A DNA stretch of 64,000 nucleotides from Mycolicibacterium pulveris (GTDB lineage Bacteria > Actinomycetota > Actinomycetes > Mycobacteriales > Mycobacteriaceae): contig NZ_AP022599.1 of NCBI RefSeq assembly GCF_010725725.1, forward strand, positions 3,038,001 through 3,102,000, in the 5' to 3' direction. Under the pieces are notes generated by a model, which saw only the letters and a program-made list of their open reading frames with translations, did no database searches and was not told where the DNA came from. The position numbers were made by a program, and so were the translations under genes. Below, in pieces: positions 17,002 through 26,930 of this stretch; the first letter of the stretch is position 1; every line of letters starts with the position of its first letter.

Positions 17002-18231
17002 TCAGCCGCGGTACGACACCTGCAGATCCTTGACGCCGTTGATCCATCCCGACCGAAGACGTTGTGGTTCAGACAGTTTGGCGATGTCGGGAATCTGTTC
17101 GGCGATCTCGTTGAAGATCAGCTTGATCTCCATGCGGGCCAGGTTCGCCCCGATGCAGTAGTGCGCGCCGTGGCCGCCGAACCCCAGATGGGGGTTGGGG
17201 TCACGGCTGATGTCGAACCGGAAGGGCGACTCGAATACGGCCTCGTCGTAGTTGGCCGAGCTGTAGAACATCCCGGCGCGCTGACCCTCGCGGACCGTGA
17301 CGCCACCGATTTCGGTGTCCACCAACGCGGTTCGCTGGAAGCAGTGCACCGGCGTGGCCCAGCGCACGATCTCGTCGGCGGTGGTCTCCGGCCGTTCCCG
17401 CTTGAACAGCTCCCACTGGTCGGGGTTTTCGAAGAACGCGTTCATCCCGTGGGTCATCGCGTTGCGCGTCGTCTCGTTGCCCGCCACCGCCAACAGGATG
17501 ACGAAGAAGGCGAACTCGACGTCCTGGAGGCCCTCGCCCTCGATGTCGGCCTCGACGAGCCGGGTGACGATGTCGTCGGCCGGGCAGCGGCGGCGTTCCT
17601 CGGCCATCGCGTAGGCGTAACCCATCAGCTCGGCATTGGCGGCCGCGTAATCGGTTTCGTAGTCCGGATCGTCGGTGTTCATGATCGAGTTGGTCCAGTG
17701 GAACAACTTCTGACGGTCGGCCTCGGGAACGCCGATCAGGTCGGCGATCGCCTGCAGCGGCAGGCCCATCGCGATGTCGTCGACGAAGTTGCCGGTTTCC
17801 TTTTCCTTGGCGGCAGCCACGATCTTGCGCGCCGCGACGGCGAGCTTCTCCTCCAGGGTCGCCACCGCACGCGGGGTGAACAACCGCGAAATGATCTTGC
17901 GCAGCCGGGTGTGCTCGGGCGGGTCGTGGTTGATCAGCAGCGCCTTGGTCAACTCCAGCTGATCGGGCGTGGTGCCGTCGGGCAGCCGCATGACGACGCC
18001 CTTGCGGTTGGTCGACCACCGGTCGCTGTCGCGTGAAATCGCCTTGATGTCCTCATGGCGGCTGACCACCCAGTACCCGCCGTCGTCGAAGATCGACTCG
18101 GGCTGCTCGTTCCACCACACCGGGGCGGTCTTGCGCAGCTCGGCGAACTCGGCGACGGGGATGCCCTTGAGAAGGATGTCGGGGTCGGTGAAATCCCAGC
18201 CCGGCGAGAACGGGCATGTGCTCCGCGTCAT
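17002..18231 (-). CDS. cytochrome P450, CYP125-like
   Basis: A 409-residue P450. N-terminus PFSPGWDFTDPDILLKGIPV and C-terminus LRSGWINGVKDLQVSY resemble CYP125 (steroid C26 monooxygenase) more than CYP124 or CYP142. I-helix is LAVAGNETTRNAMTHG, ExxR is in ADEIVRWATP, and the haem loop is FGGHGAHYCIGANLARMEIK. The ATG at 18231 lies 6 nt after TATGGT (minus strand, 18238-18243), which predicts a leaderless mRNA; a GTG at 18246 lies upstream of the implied transcription start and is rejected. It is divergent from purD. A steroid or branched-chain substrate is an inference. Confidence 0.85.
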   Translation of the reverse strand: MTRSTCPFSPGWDFTDPDILLKGIPVAEFAELRKTAPVWWNEQPESIFDDGGYWVVSRHEDIKAISRDSDRWSTNRKGVVMRLPDGTTPDQLELTKALLINHDPPEHTRLRKIISRLFTPRAVATLEEKLAVAARKIVAAAKEKETGNFVDDIAMGLPLQAIADLIGVPEADRQKLFHWTNSIMNTDDPDYETDYAAANAELMGYAYAMAEERRRCPADDIVTRLVEADIEGEGLQDVEFAFFVILLAVAGNETTRNAMTHGMNAFFENPDQWELFKRERPETTADEIVRWATPVHCFQRTALVDTEIGGVTVREGQRAGMFYSSANYDEAVFESPFRFDISRDPNPHLGFGGHGAHYCIGANLARMEIKLIFNEIAEQIPDIAKLSEPQRLRSGWINGVKDLQVSYRG

Positions 18232-18240
18232 GTTCCGACC

Positions 18241-18263
18241 ATACACCCTAGCGTCAAGTGTAT
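18241..18263. promoter_or_regulatory. inverted repeat ATACAC-N11-GTGTAT
   Basis: Perfect 6-bp arms at 18241-18246 and 18258-18263 between the P450 and purD starts, overlapping the P450 -10 box. It is a candidate operator of the TetR at 16392-16988. Alternative: chance symmetry in a 62-bp divergent promoter region. Confidence 0.35.
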
Positions 18264-18279
18264 GGCCGAGGGGAGCGTT

Positions 18280-18285
18280 TAGAGT
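18280..18285 (+). promoter_or_regulatory. -10 box of leaderless purD
   Basis: TAGAGT, followed by 8 nt and the GTG start of purD. The spacing puts +1 at or next to the start codon. No clear -35. Confidence 0.55.
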
Positions 18286-18293
18286 TGGCGCTT

Positions 18294-19562
18294 GTGCGTG
18301 TCCTGGTGATCGGGTCCGGAGCCCGTGAACATGCGTTGCTGCTCGCCCTGCGTCGAGACCCGGAGGTCGAGGCGCTGGCCATCGCTCCCGGCAACGCCGG
18401 CACGGCGGCGATCGCCGAACAGCACGACGTCGACATCACCTCGGGTGAGGCCGTCGCCCAACTGGCCCGGCAGATCGGGGCCGACCTGGTGGTCATCGGC
18501 CCCGAGGTGCCGCTGGTGCTCGGCGTGGCCGACGCCGTGCGCGAAGCGGGTATCGCTTGCTTCGGGCCGACCAAGGATGCCGCACGCATCGAGGGCTCCA
18601 AGGCGTTCGCCAAGGACGTGATGTCCGCGGCCGGGGTGCGCACCGCGCGCAGCGAGATCGTGGACAACCCGGCCCGGCTGGACGCGGCGCTGGACCGCTT
18701 CGGGCCGCCGGGCGGCGACGCGGCCTGGGTGGTCAAGGACGACGGGCTCGCCGCGGGCAAGGGCGTCGTGGTGACCACCGACCGCGACGTGGCCCGCGCG
18801 CACGCGGCCGGCCTGCTGGAGGCCGGACACCCGGTGCTGCTCGAATCGTTTCTCGACGGCCCCGAGGTGTCGCTGTTCTGCGTCGTCGACGGCGAGACGG
18901 TGGTGCCGCTGCTGGCGGCCCAGGACTTCAAACGCGTCGGCGACAACGACACCGGGCCCAACACGGGCGGCATGGGCGCCTACGCGCCGCTGCCGTGGCT
19001 GCCCGCCGAGGTCGTCGACCAGATCGTCAACGGCATCGTGAAACCCGTTGCCGCGGAGCTGGTTCGTCGGGGCTGTCCCTTCTCCGGACTGCTCTACGCC
19101 GGGCTGGCGATCACATCGCAGGGCCCGGCGGTCGTCGAATTCAACTGCCGCTTCGGCGATCCCGAGACGCAGTCGGTGCTGGCTCTGCTGGAGAGCCCGC
19201 TGGGTCAGCTGCTGCGCGCCGCCGCCACGGGCTCGCTTGCCGAGGTGCCGCCGCTGAAGTGGCGCGACGGCGCCGCGGTGACGGTCGTGCTTGCCGCGGA
19301 GAACTATCCGAGCCGGCCCCGGGTGGGCGACGTCATCGTCGGGTCCGAGGCCGACGGGGTGCTGCACGCGGGCACCGCCCGCCGCGACGACGGCGCGATC
19401 GTGTCCTGCGGCGGCAGGGTGTTGTCGGTGGTGGGCACCGGCCCCGACCTGACCGCCGCCCGCGCCGCCGCATACCAGTTGATCGAATCGATCCGGTTGC
19501 CTGGCAGTCACTTTCGTACCGACATCGGGCTGGCGGCGGCCGACGGCCGGATCGCCATTTAG
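18294..19562 (+). CDS. purD: phosphoribosylamine-glycine ligase (GAR synthetase)
   Basis: A 422-residue ATP-grasp enzyme: 5-phosphoribosylamine + glycine + ATP gives GAR (step 2 of IMP synthesis). It shows [14 protein letters not shown] at the start, [25 protein letters not shown] (ATP-grasp loop), [27 protein letters not shown] and [12 protein letters not shown] (metal site). GTG 18294 is chosen because a TANNNT box lies 8 nt upstream and the length equals the M. tuberculosis enzyme. It stands alone, with a long hairpin after its stop. Confidence 0.97.
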   Translation: MRVLVIGSGAREHALLLALRRDPEVEALAIAPGNAGTAAIAEQHDVDITSGEAVAQLARQIGADLVVIGPEVPLVLGVADAVREAGIACFGPTKDAARIEGSKAFAKDVMSAAGVRTARSEIVDNPARLDAALDRFGPPGGDAAWVVKDDGLAAGKGVVVTTDRDVARAHAAGLLEAGHPVLLESFLDGPEVSLFCVVDGETVVPLLAAQDFKRVGDNDTGPNTGGMGAYAPLPWLPAEVVDQIVNGIVKPVAAELVRRGCPFSGLLYAGLAITSQGPAVVEFNCRFGDPETQSVLALLESPLGQLLRAAATGSLAEVPPLKWRDGAAVTVVLAAENYPSRPRVGDVIVGSEADGVLHAGTARRDDGAIVSCGGRVLSVVGTGPDLTAARAAAYQLIESIRLPGSHFRTDIGLAAADGRIAI

Positions 19563-19577
19563 GCACCACCCACCCGC

Positions 19578-19637
19578 GCGAGCAGACGCGTACACCCCCT
19601 AACGGGCCTGGTTTTGGGGGTGTTGGCGTCTGCTCGC
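19578..19637. terminator. bidirectional long hairpin (TRIT-like), copy 1
   Basis: Left arm GCGAGCAGACGC (19578-19589) pairs with GCGTCTGCTCGC (19626-19637), extended inward by CCCCC/GGGGG. It lies between convergent purD and the esterase gene. The same GCGAGCAG core recurs at 34611 and 46020. It resembles the mycobacterial TRIT terminator class. Confidence 0.75.
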
Positions 19638-19654
19638 GGTTGAGGGGGTGCGGG

Positions 19655-20467
19655 TCAGCCGGCCAGTAGCGGCGCGATCCACGTCAGCTCGGCCGGAAGC
19701 TGCGCACTCCAGAACCCGGCGTCGTGCCCGCCAGGGGAGAACCCACCCGCAGGCGGGGTGGGCAGCTGGGCGATGAACTGCTTGGTCGCCGAATAGAACG
19801 GATCGCTGTTGCCGCAGTCGATCCGGATCGGAATCCGGCCGAGTTCCGGTAAGCCCCACACGCTGTTGGCGGCGTAGTCGGCGGCGCTGTCGAACGCTCC
19901 AGGAGCCGCCGCACCGGCGGAGGTCCACAGCGCCGGGCTCACCGCGCAGATGGCCGCGGTGCGGGCCGGCCCCAGGCGGGCGCCGAGCAGAAGCGCGCCA
20001 TAGCCGCCCATCGACCAGCCGAGGAACGCGACCCGCGAGGTGTCGATCCCGTGCTCGCCCAGCATCGGGATGAGTTCGTCGAGCACCATCGCGCCGGAGT
20101 CCTCACCGGATGCGCGCTTGTGCCAGTAGCTTCCGCCCCCGTCGACCGCCACCACCGCAACCGGCGGCAGGCCTGCCGCCACGGCCTGGGCCAGCCCCTG
20201 CTCCACGCCGCCTGCCATCACGGTCGCGGCGTCGCTGCCCTTTCCGTGCAGGGCGATGACCGGCCGCAGCGCGCCGGTCTGTCCCGGTGGGCGGGCGATC
20301 GCCCAACTGGTGGTCACACCGCCGCGGGCCGCCGAGACGAACGACCCTTCGGCATAGGTCGGGGCGGCGTTCGCGGCGGGCGAGCGCGAAAACGCGGCCA
20401 CCCCAGCGGCCACGCCCGCCACACCGACACCGAGACGCAGAAGCGCGCGGCGGCTCAGTTCGGACAT
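19655..20467 (-). CDS. Tat-exported alpha/beta hydrolase (esterase D-like)
   Basis: A 270-residue protein equivalent to Rv0774c. The N-terminus MSELSRRALLRLGVGVAG has the twin Arg and a hydrophobic stretch ending at ANAA, so export by Tat is likely. The nucleophile is in LGWSMGGYGA (G-x-S-x-G); Asp is probably in CGNSDPFY and His in SPGGHDAGFW near the end. The architecture matches mycolyltransferase/esterase D-type lipases. The start could also be 20476 or 20479; 20467 gives the most compact Tat signal. Confidence 0.87.
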   Translation of the reverse strand: MSELSRRALLRLGVGVAGVAAGVAAFSRSPAANAAPTYAEGSFVSAARGGVTTSWAIARPPGQTGALRPVIALHGKGSDAATVMAGGVEQGLAQAVAAGLPPVAVVAVDGGGSYWHKRASGEDSGAMVLDELIPMLGEHGIDTSRVAFLGWSMGGYGALLLGARLGPARTAAICAVSPALWTSAGAAAPGAFDSAADYAANSVWGLPELGRIPIRIDCGNSDPFYSATKQFIAQLPTPPAGGFSPGGHDAGFWSAQLPAELTWIAPLLAG

Positions 20468-20579
20468 GGCCGACATCATGCCACCGGCGCAGGGGCGGAA
20501 TTCGAGCGAGTTGTCTGAGTAAAGCCTGTTGATTGGCCGAAAGCGCACTGGGAGACCGGCCCGGGCTGGCAGCATGCTA

Positions 20580-21197
20580 ATGGTGACGGCAGCAGTCACT
20601 CCCAAGGGAGAACGTCGGCGGTGCGCGCTGGTCAGCGCCGCTGCCGATCTGCTGTGCGAGGGCGGCTTCGACGCGGTGCGGCACCGCGCGGTGGCCCGTC
20701 GCGCCGGGTTGCCGTTGGCGTCGACGACGTACTACTTCTCCTCGCTCGACGATCTGATCGCCAAGGCCGTCGAGCACGTGGGGGAGCGCGAAACCGAGCA
20801 GTTGCGGGCCAGGGTAGCGATGCTGCCGCGGCGCCGTCGCGGTGCGGAGTCGACGGCCGCGATCCTGGTCGATCTGCTGGTCGACGACGCCGTCGGGCAG
20901 CCGGTGAGCGAGCGGCTGATCTCCCGTTACGAGCGCTACATCGCCTGCGCTCGCCAGCCGATGCTGCGCGACATCCAACGGCAGATTCTGCGGCAACGCA
21001 CCGACGCCGTCATCGAGGTCATCGAACGGTCCGGCCGGTCGGTTCGCGCCGAATACCTGACGGCGTTGGTCAACGCCGTCGACGGGGCGGTGGTGGCGGC
21101 TCTCGTCGGCGACGGCGAGGGTCCTCGCGCATCGGCGCGCGCCACGCTCATCGATGTGATCGACGTGCTGGCGCCTGTCGACGAGCGGATCGCGTAG
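20580..21197 (+). CDS. TetR-family regulator (Rv0775 type)
   Basis: A 205-residue TetR protein. Recognition region: HRAVARRAGLPLASTTYYFS around residues 34-53. ATG 20580 is preferred because it gives the same length as Rv0775; earlier in-frame starts at 20574 and 20529 exist. AGCATGCT (20571-20578), a perfect 8-bp palindrome just before the start, might be part of its own operator. It is followed after 17 nt by a permease gene that it may regulate. Confidence 0.85.
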   Translation: MVTAAVTPKGERRRCALVSAAADLLCEGGFDAVRHRAVARRAGLPLASTTYYFSSLDDLIAKAVEHVGERETEQLRARVAMLPRRRRGAESTAAILVDLLVDDAVGQPVSERLISRYERYIACARQPMLRDIQRQILRQRTDAVIEVIERSGRSVRAEYLTALVNAVDGAVVAALVGDGEGPRASARATLIDVIDVLAPVDERIA

Positions 21198-21214
21198 CGG
21201 CGGGCCCAGCGGCG

Positions 21215-22639
21215 ATGGGCGCACCGCACACCACCGAACAGCAACCGGAACTACGACGAGTGATGGGCCCCGGCCTGTTGCTGATCTTCGTCGTCGGCGA
21301 CATCCTGGGCACGGGCGTCTACGCGCTGACGGGTGACGTCGCGGGCGAAGTCGGTGGGGCGGCGTGGCTTCCGTTTCTCGTCGCGTTCCTCATCGCGACC
21401 GTCACCGCGTTCAGCTACCTGGAGTTGGTGACCAAGTATCCACAGGCGGCGGGCGCTGCGCTGTACGTGCACAAGGCATTTGGCATCCAGTTCGTCACGT
21501 TCCTGGTGGCGTTCGTGGTGATGTGTTCCGGCATCACCTCGGCGTCCACCGCCTCGCGGTTCTTCGCCGCCAACTTCGACACCGGGTTCGGGCTGGGCTG
21601 GGGCAAACTCGGGATCGCCGTCATCGCACTGCTGTTCATGGCGCTGCTGGCGATGGTCAACCTGCGTGGTGTCGGCGAGAGCGTGAAACTCAATGTGGCG
21701 CTGACGATTGTCGAGGCGACCGGCCTGATGCTGGTGCTCTTCGTCGGGTTGTGGGCGCTCACCCGAGGGCTCGACGTCGACTTCGCCAGGGTGGTCGCGT
21801 TCGAGACCGCGACCGACAAGAACGCGTTCATGGCCGTCACCGCCGCGACGTCGCTGGCGTTCTTCGCGATGGTGGGTTTCGAGGACTCGGTGAACATGGC
21901 CGAGGAGACCAAGGATCCGGTGAACGTCTTTCCCAAGGTGCTGCTTTCGGGTCTGACGATCGCCGGCGTCGTCTACATCCTGGTGTCGATCGTCGCGGTG
22001 ACGCTGGTGCCGGTGGGCACGCTGGCCGCCAGTGACACCCCGCTGGTGGACGTGGTCCGGGCCGGTGCCCCGAACCTGCCGATCGAGGAGATCTTTCCGT
22101 TCATCTCGATGTTCGCGGTGTCCAACACCGCGCTGATCAACATGCTGATGGCCAGCCGGTTGATTTACGGCATGGCGCGTCAGCGCGTGCTGCCGCCGGT
22201 GCTCGGGGTGGTGCATCCGCGCACCCGCACACCCTGGGTGGCGATCGTGTTCACCACGTCGATCGCGTTCGGGCTGATCTTCTACGTGTCGGTGTTCGCC
22301 AGTTCGACCGCGATCTCCGTGTTGGGCGGCACCACGTCGCTGTTGTTGCTCGCGGTGTTCGCGATGGTCAACGTGGCGGTGCTGGTGCTGCGGCGCGACG
22401 AGCGCCGCGACGGTGAGCATTTCCGGACCCCGACCGTGCTGCCGGTGGTCGGCTTTGTCACGTCGCTGTACCTGGTGACGCCGCTGTCGGGCCGGCCGGC
22501 CCAGCAGTACATCCTGGCGTTGGTCCTGGTCGGGGTCGGCATCGTGCTGTTCTTCGTCACCATGGTGATCAACCGCCGCATCAGTGTGAAGAACGCGGGG
22601 CTGTTCAACGAGACGCACCTGGCCGACGCGCCGGACTAG
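21215..22639 (+). CDS. APC-superfamily amino-acid permease
   Basis: A 474-residue integral membrane protein with about 12 hydrophobic segments. The first is GPGLLLIFVVGDILGTGVYA, the APC TM1 with its broken GxG helix. FFAMVGFEDSVNMAEETKDP is the conserved APC TM6 plus loop, and NTALINMLMASRLIYGMARQ matches TM8. It lies in the inner membrane and imports or exchanges amino acids; the substrate is unknown. It sits 17 nt after a TetR gene and ahead of purB. The ATG at 21215 lacks a strong ribosome site. Confidence 0.88.
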   Translation: MGAPHTTEQQPELRRVMGPGLLLIFVVGDILGTGVYALTGDVAGEVGGAAWLPFLVAFLIATVTAFSYLELVTKYPQAAGAALYVHKAFGIQFVTFLVAFVVMCSGITSASTASRFFAANFDTGFGLGWGKLGIAVIALLFMALLAMVNLRGVGESVKLNVALTIVEATGLMLVLFVGLWALTRGLDVDFARVVAFETATDKNAFMAVTAATSLAFFAMVGFEDSVNMAEETKDPVNVFPKVLLSGLTIAGVVYILVSIVAVTLVPVGTLAASDTPLVDVVRAGAPNLPIEEIFPFISMFAVSNTALINMLMASRLIYGMARQRVLPPVLGVVHPRTRTPWVAIVFTTSIAFGLIFYVSVFASSTAISVLGGTTSLLLLAVFAMVNVAVLVLRRDERRDGEHFRTPTVLPVVGFVTSLYLVTPLSGRPAQQYILALVLVGVGIVLFFVTMVINRRISVKNAGLFNETHLADAPD

Positions 22640-22663
22640 CTGCTGCTCACCTCGGCCGGACCG

Positions 22664-22669
22664 TAAGCT
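22664..22669 (+). promoter_or_regulatory. -10 box of leaderless purB
   Basis: TAAGCT, then 8 nt, then the purB GTG at 22678. A GTG at 22672 is only 2 nt from the box and cannot be the start of this transcript. Confidence 0.55.
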
Positions 22670-22677
22670 GTGTGCTT

Positions 22678-24096
22678 GTGACGATCCCGAACGTGCTGGC
22701 CAGCAGGTACGCCAGCGAGGAGATGGTGGCCATCTGGTCGCCGGAGGCCAAGATCGTCGCGGAGCGTCGGCTCTGGCTGGCGGTGCTGCGGGCGCAGATG
22801 GAACTGGGGGTCGAGGTGCCTTCCGCTGTTCTGTCCGACTACGAGCGGGTGCTCGAGGAGGTCGACCTCGCGTCGATCGCGGCGCGGGAACGGGTGCTGC
22901 GCCACGACGTCAAGGCACGCATCGAGGAGTTCAACGCGCTGGCCGGCCACGAGCACGTGCACAAGGGCATGACGAGCCGCGACCTCACCGAGAACGTCGA
23001 GCAGCTTCAGATCCGCCGGTCCCTGGAGTTGGCGCATGCACACGGCGTCGCCGTGGTGGCCCGGCTGGCCGAGCGGGCGATCAGCTACCGCGACCTGGTG
23101 ATGGCCGGGCGCAGCCACAACGTCGCGGCGCAGGCCACCACGCTCGGCAAGCGGTTCGCCTCGGCCGCCGAGGAGATGCTGCTCGCGCTGCAGCGGCTGC
23201 GCGCGTTGATCGACCGCTATCCGCTGCGCGGGATCAAGGGCCCGATGGGCACCGCACAGGACATGCTCGACCTGTTCGACGGGGACACCTCCCGGCTGGC
23301 CGACCTGGAGCGTCGGGTCGCCGAATTCCTGGGCTTCACCGAGCTTTTCAGCAGCGTCGGGCAGGTGTATCCGCGGTCGCTGGACCACGATGTGATCTCG
23401 GCGCTGGTGCAGCTCGGAGCGGCGCCATCCTCGCTGGCGCACACCATCCGATTGATGGCGGGCCATGAGCTGGTGACCGAGGGGTTCGCGCCGGGCCAGG
23501 TTGGCTCCTCGGCCATGCCGCACAAGATGAACACCCGGTCGTGTGAGCGGGTGAACGGGCTGCAGGTGGTGCTGCGCGGCTACGCCTCGATGGCGGCCGA
23601 ACTCGCAGGCGCCCAATGGAATGAGGGCGACGTGTTCTGCTCGGTGGTGCGCCGGGTGGCGCTGCCCGACGCGTTCTTCGCCGTCGACGGGCAGATCGAG
23701 ACGTTCCTGACCGTGCTCGACGAGTTCGGCGCCTATCCGGCCGTGATCCAGCGCGAGCTCAACCGCTATCTGCCGTTCCTGGCCACCACCCGGATCCTGA
23801 TCGCCGCGGTGCGCGCCGGAATGGGCCGTGAGGCAGCGCACGAGGTGATCAAAGAACACGCCGTGGCCGTCGCACTCGCCATGCGGGAGAAGGGCGCCGA
23901 GCCCGACCTGCTCGACCGGCTCGCCGCCGATCCGCGGCTGCCGCTGGACCGGCCCGCCCTGGACGCCGCGCTGGCCGACAAGCAGGCCTTCACCGGTGCG
24001 GCCGGCGACCAGGTCGACCGGGTCGTCGAGGCGGTCGACGAGTTGGTCAGCCGCTACCCCGAGGCGGCCAAGTACACCTCCGGTGCCATCCTGTGA
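22678..24096 (+). CDS. purB: adenylosuccinate lyase
   Basis: A 472-residue member of the fumarase/aspartase superfamily. It cleaves SAICAR to AICAR and adenylosuccinate to AMP. Visible are [20 protein letters not shown] (substrate loop with catalytic His), [17 protein letters not shown], and the signature loop [15 protein letters not shown] with the catalytic Ser. Start GTG 22678 gives the same length as Rv0777. Its stop overlaps cyp126 by GTGA, so cyp126 and the next two genes are read from the purB promoter. Confidence 0.97.
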   Translation: MTIPNVLASRYASEEMVAIWSPEAKIVAERRLWLAVLRAQMELGVEVPSAVLSDYERVLEEVDLASIAARERVLRHDVKARIEEFNALAGHEHVHKGMTSRDLTENVEQLQIRRSLELAHAHGVAVVARLAERAISYRDLVMAGRSHNVAAQATTLGKRFASAAEEMLLALQRLRALIDRYPLRGIKGPMGTAQDMLDLFDGDTSRLADLERRVAEFLGFTELFSSVGQVYPRSLDHDVISALVQLGAAPSSLAHTIRLMAGHELVTEGFAPGQVGSSAMPHKMNTRSCERVNGLQVVLRGYASMAAELAGAQWNEGDVFCSVVRRVALPDAFFAVDGQIETFLTVLDEFGAYPAVIQRELNRYLPFLATTRILIAAVRAGMGREAAHEVIKEHAVAVALAMREKGAEPDLLDRLAADPRLPLDRPALDAALADKQAFTGAAGDQVDRVVEAVDELVSRYPEAAKYTSGAIL

Positions 24097-25343
24097 CGTC
24101 GAGTCCGGGGTTGGACCGGATCGACTTCACCGATCTGGACAACTTCGCCAACGGCTTTCCGCACGACTTGTTCACCGTGCACCGGCGTGAGGCCCCGGTG
24201 TACTGGCACGAACCCACCGAGCACACCCCTGACGGTGAGGGCTTCTGGTCGGTGGCCACCCACGCTGAAACCCTTGCCGTGCTTCGTGATCCGGCGACAT
24301 ATTCGTCGGTGACCGGCGGTGACCGGCCGTACGGGGGCACGCTGCTGCAGGATCTGTCGATCGCCGGGCAGGTCCTCAATATGATGGACGACCCGCGACA
24401 TGCCGAGGTCCGGCGGCTGGTCAGTTCCGGTCTCACCCCGCGGATGATCCGCCGTGTCGAGGACGATCTGCGGGCCAGGGCCCGACGGCTGCTGGACGCG
24501 GTGGCGCCGGGTGAGCCGCTCGACTTCCTGGTCGACATCGCCGCCGAACTGCCGATGCAGATGATCTGCATTCTGCTGGGAGTGCCTGAATCCGAACGGC
24601 ATTGGCTGTTTCACGCCATCGAACCGCAGTTCGACTTCGGTCAGGCCCGCCGGGCCGAACTGGGACAGGTCGGCCAGATGTCGGCCGAGGAAGCCGGCTC
24701 CCGGATGTACACCTACGGCCAGGAGCTGATCGCGTCCAAGCGCGCCCAACCCACCGACGACATGCTGTCCGTCGTCGCCAACGCCACGCTCGACGAGGGC
24801 TTGTCTGTTCCCCTTTCGGAGATCGAACTGTATCTGTTCTTCAGCCTGCTGTTCAGCGCGGGAGCCGAGACCACCCGCAACGCGGTGGCGGGCGGGCTGC
24901 TCGCGTTGATCGAGCACCCCGACCAATTCGCAGCGCTGCGCGCCGATCTGGATCAGCTGCCCACGGCGGTCGAAGAGATGGTGCGCTGGACGTCGCCGTC
25001 GCCGTCGAAGCGGCGCACCGCGACCCGTGACACCGAACTGGCGGGCAGGCAGATCAGCGCCGGCCAGAAGGTGCAGGTCTGGGAGGGCTCGGCCAACCGG
25101 GACCCGGCGGTGTTCACGTCGCCAGACACATTCGATATCACCCGTAAGCCTAACCCGCACTTGGGGTTCGGACACGGTGTGCATTACTGTCTCGGCGCCA
25201 ACCTGGCTCGGCTGGAGCTTCGCGTGCTGTTCGAGGAACTGCTGACCCGGTTCTCGTCGGCGCGCCTGGTCAAGCCGGTGGAGTGGACACGCAGCAACCG
25301 GCACACGGGTATTCGGCATTTGGTGGTCGAGCTGCGCGCGTGA
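24093..25343 (+). CDS. cyp126: cytochrome P450 CYP126
   Basis: A 416-residue P450 in the position of Rv0778. I-helix [16 protein letters not shown], ExxR in [20 protein letters not shown], haem loop [20 protein letters not shown]. Translationally coupled to purB by GTGA, an odd partnership that is nonetheless the order of M. tuberculosis. Function unknown. Confidence 0.92.
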   Translation: MTSSPGLDRIDFTDLDNFANGFPHDLFTVHRREAPVYWHEPTEHTPDGEGFWSVATHAETLAVLRDPATYSSVTGGDRPYGGTLLQDLSIAGQVLNMMDDPRHAEVRRLVSSGLTPRMIRRVEDDLRARARRLLDAVAPGEPLDFLVDIAAELPMQMICILLGVPESERHWLFHAIEPQFDFGQARRAELGQVGQMSAEEAGSRMYTYGQELIASKRAQPTDDMLSVVANATLDEGLSVPLSEIELYLFFSLLFSAGAETTRNAVAGGLLALIEHPDQFAALRADLDQLPTAVEEMVRWTSPSPSKRRTATRDTELAGRQISAGQKVQVWEGSANRDPAVFTSPDTFDITRKPNPHLGFGHGVHYCLGANLARLELRVLFEELLTRFSSARLVKPVEWTRSNRHTGIRHLVVELRA

Positions 25344-26317
25344 AACCGGACGCGTTTGCCGCCGTCATGGCGACCGGCATCGTGTCGATCGCCGCGGCCG
25401 ACCACGGCCACCACGTGATCAGCGACGGGCTCGGAGTGCTCGCCGCCGCTGGTCTGGTGATACTGGTTGCGGTGGCGGCGATCTCGTGGTCGAAACAGTC
25501 ACCGGACGTGACCGATGTCGACGTGACAGTGCGGTTGTTCACGTTTGTGGCCGCGTGCGCGGTGCTCGACAGCAGGTTCATCTCGATCCGCGGTGTGCTG
25601 TGGACGCTCGGCCTGCTGGCGGCCACCACGTGGCTGGTGCTCGGCATGCTGCTGGTGCGCAACCTCGTCAGGAGCCGTTGGCACGAACTTCGTGAAAGTG
25701 CGCGCGGCGCTTGGGAGTTGCCCAGTGTCGGGACATCCGGTCTGGCGATCGTCATGGTCATGCTGGCGCGTCACACGGATTGGTATGCGTTACTGATCGC
25801 TGCCGTGGCGATGTGGGTGCTCGCGATGGCGGTGTACGCCGCGATGACCTGGCTGATCCTGGCCCGCGCGTTCGCGGCCAGGCTGGATCCCAACGGGTTC
25901 GAGCCCGACGCGTGGATCCTGATGGGCGGGCTGGCCATCGCGACACTGGCCGGCGACCACATCCACCACGACGCCACCGGACGGCTGGCCGAAGCGGCGT
26001 GGCTGGTCACCGTCGGAACCTGGGTGGTGGCCACGGCGTGGATTCCGCCGCTGCTGTACTTCGGTGTGCGCCACGCTCGGCGCCCGGATGCGCTGCGCTT
26101 CGCCGGGGTCTGGTGGGCGATGGTGTTCCCGCTCGGCATGTACTCGGTGGCCACGGACACCACGTCGGCCGAAACCGGTTGGGCTGCGCTGACGACGATC
26201 TCGCACGTGGTCTTCTGGATCGCGTTCGGCAGCTGGGCCATCGTGGCGGCCGCCGGGCTGTCGCGGCTGGGAAGCCAGACGCGGCTGCACCTACCCTCGA
26301 GGCATGGACTCAAATGA
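25340..26317 (+). CDS. TDT-family transporter (tellurite resistance/dicarboxylate type)
   Basis: A 325-residue membrane protein with about ten hydrophobic helices, beginning [20 protein letters not shown], the conserved PxxFAxVMxTGIxS opening of the TehA/Mae1 (TDT) family. Family members are anion or dicarboxylate channels and transporters. Start GTG overlaps the cyp126 stop (GTGA), and its end overlaps the DUF1707 gene by 14 nt, so it is internal to the purB operon. A His-rich turn ([10 protein letters not shown]) is in mid-protein. Substrate unknown. Confidence 0.8.
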   Translation: MKPDAFAAVMATGIVSIAAADHGHHVISDGLGVLAAAGLVILVAVAAISWSKQSPDVTDVDVTVRLFTFVAACAVLDSRFISIRGVLWTLGLLAATTWLVLGMLLVRNLVRSRWHELRESARGAWELPSVGTSGLAIVMVMLARHTDWYALLIAAVAMWVLAMAVYAAMTWLILARAFAARLDPNGFEPDAWILMGGLAIATLAGDHIHHDATGRLAEAAWLVTVGTWVVATAWIPPLLYFGVRHARRPDALRFAGVWWAMVFPLGMYSVATDTTSAETGWAALTTISHVVFWIAFGSWAIVAAAGLSRLGSQTRLHLPSRHGLK

Positions 26318-26879
26318 CGCGAATTTGCGGGTGTCCGACAGCGACCGCGCCCACGTCCGCCAACTGCTCGAGAACGCGGTCGGTCAGGGCCTGCTCACGC
26401 TCGACGAGTTCGGTGAGCGCTTCGACGCGGTGCTGACCGCCAGGACCCGCGGGGATCTCCGAGCGGTGCTCGCCGACCTGCCGCACTCGCACCCGCCTGC
26501 GGTGACGCCCGGCGGCGACGAGCCGGTGCGCGGCCGGATGTCGACGATCACGCGGCGCGGCCAGTGGACCGTGCCGCCGCAGTTGCGGTTGAACACCCGG
26601 ATGTGCGACACCACCCTGGATTTCACCAACGCGACCCTGCAGAGCCCGACCGTCGTGCTCGACATCGACGACTACTTCAGCTCGACCGAACTGATCCTGC
26701 CCGATGGCGCCACGGCGGATCTCAACGGCGTCGACATGCTTGCGGGCAGCGCCACCTTGAAGGTGCCCTACGGTCCGCGATCGCCGCAGTTGCACCTCGT
26801 CGCGCGGGGTCGGGTGCGGTTCGGGTCGGTGACGGCCCGGTACTCCTATGGGCGGGTGTGGCGGCGCATCTTCGGCTAG
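26304..26879 (+). CDS. DUF1707 domain protein
   Basis: A 191-residue protein. Residues 6-60 are a DUF1707 domain: LRVSDSDRAHVRQLLENAVG, then GLLTLDEFGERFDAVLTART, close to the mycobacterial family in which it often sits in front of a membrane or cell-wall-active domain. The C-terminal part (from about 85) is beta-rich (TTLDFTNATLQSPTVVLDID, DYFSSTELILPDG) like the bactofilin/DUF2154-type domain of LiaF. No membrane segment is seen. Last gene of the purB operon; a strong hairpin follows. Confidence 0.8.
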   Translation: MDSNDANLRVSDSDRAHVRQLLENAVGQGLLTLDEFGERFDAVLTARTRGDLRAVLADLPHSHPPAVTPGGDEPVRGRMSTITRRGQWTVPPQLRLNTRMCDTTLDFTNATLQSPTVVLDIDDYFSSTELILPDGATADLNGVDMLAGSATLKVPYGPRSPQLHLVARGRVRFGSVTARYSYGRVWRRIFG

Positions 26880-26892
26880 CAGCGATGTCGGT

Positions 26893-26925
26893 GCGTTTTG
26901 TCACGGTGAGCGTGACAAAACACGC
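26893..26925. terminator. bidirectional hairpin GTTTTGTCACG type
   Basis: Perfect arms GTTTTGTCACG (26895-26905) and CGTGACAAAAC (26911-26921) with a 5-nt loop GTGAG, plus outer GCG/CGC-like pairs. It lies between convergent genes. T-rich on one side, so it could work as an intrinsic terminator in both directions. Confidence 0.75.
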
Positions 26926-26930
26926 CGAAA

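Noticed and set aside
18232..18246. GTG 18246 as start of the CYP125-like gene
   Set aside because: It overlaps TAGGGT and precedes the likely +1; ATG 18231 sits 6 nt after TATGGT.
19578..19637. Hairpin considered as an insertion-sequence end or CRISPR repeat
   Set aside because: No transposase, no regular spacing and no spacers; it is a single stem-loop between convergent stops.
22672..22677. GTG 22672 as purB start
   Set aside because: Only 2 nt from the -10 TAAGCT and would lengthen the protein beyond its usual 472 residues.
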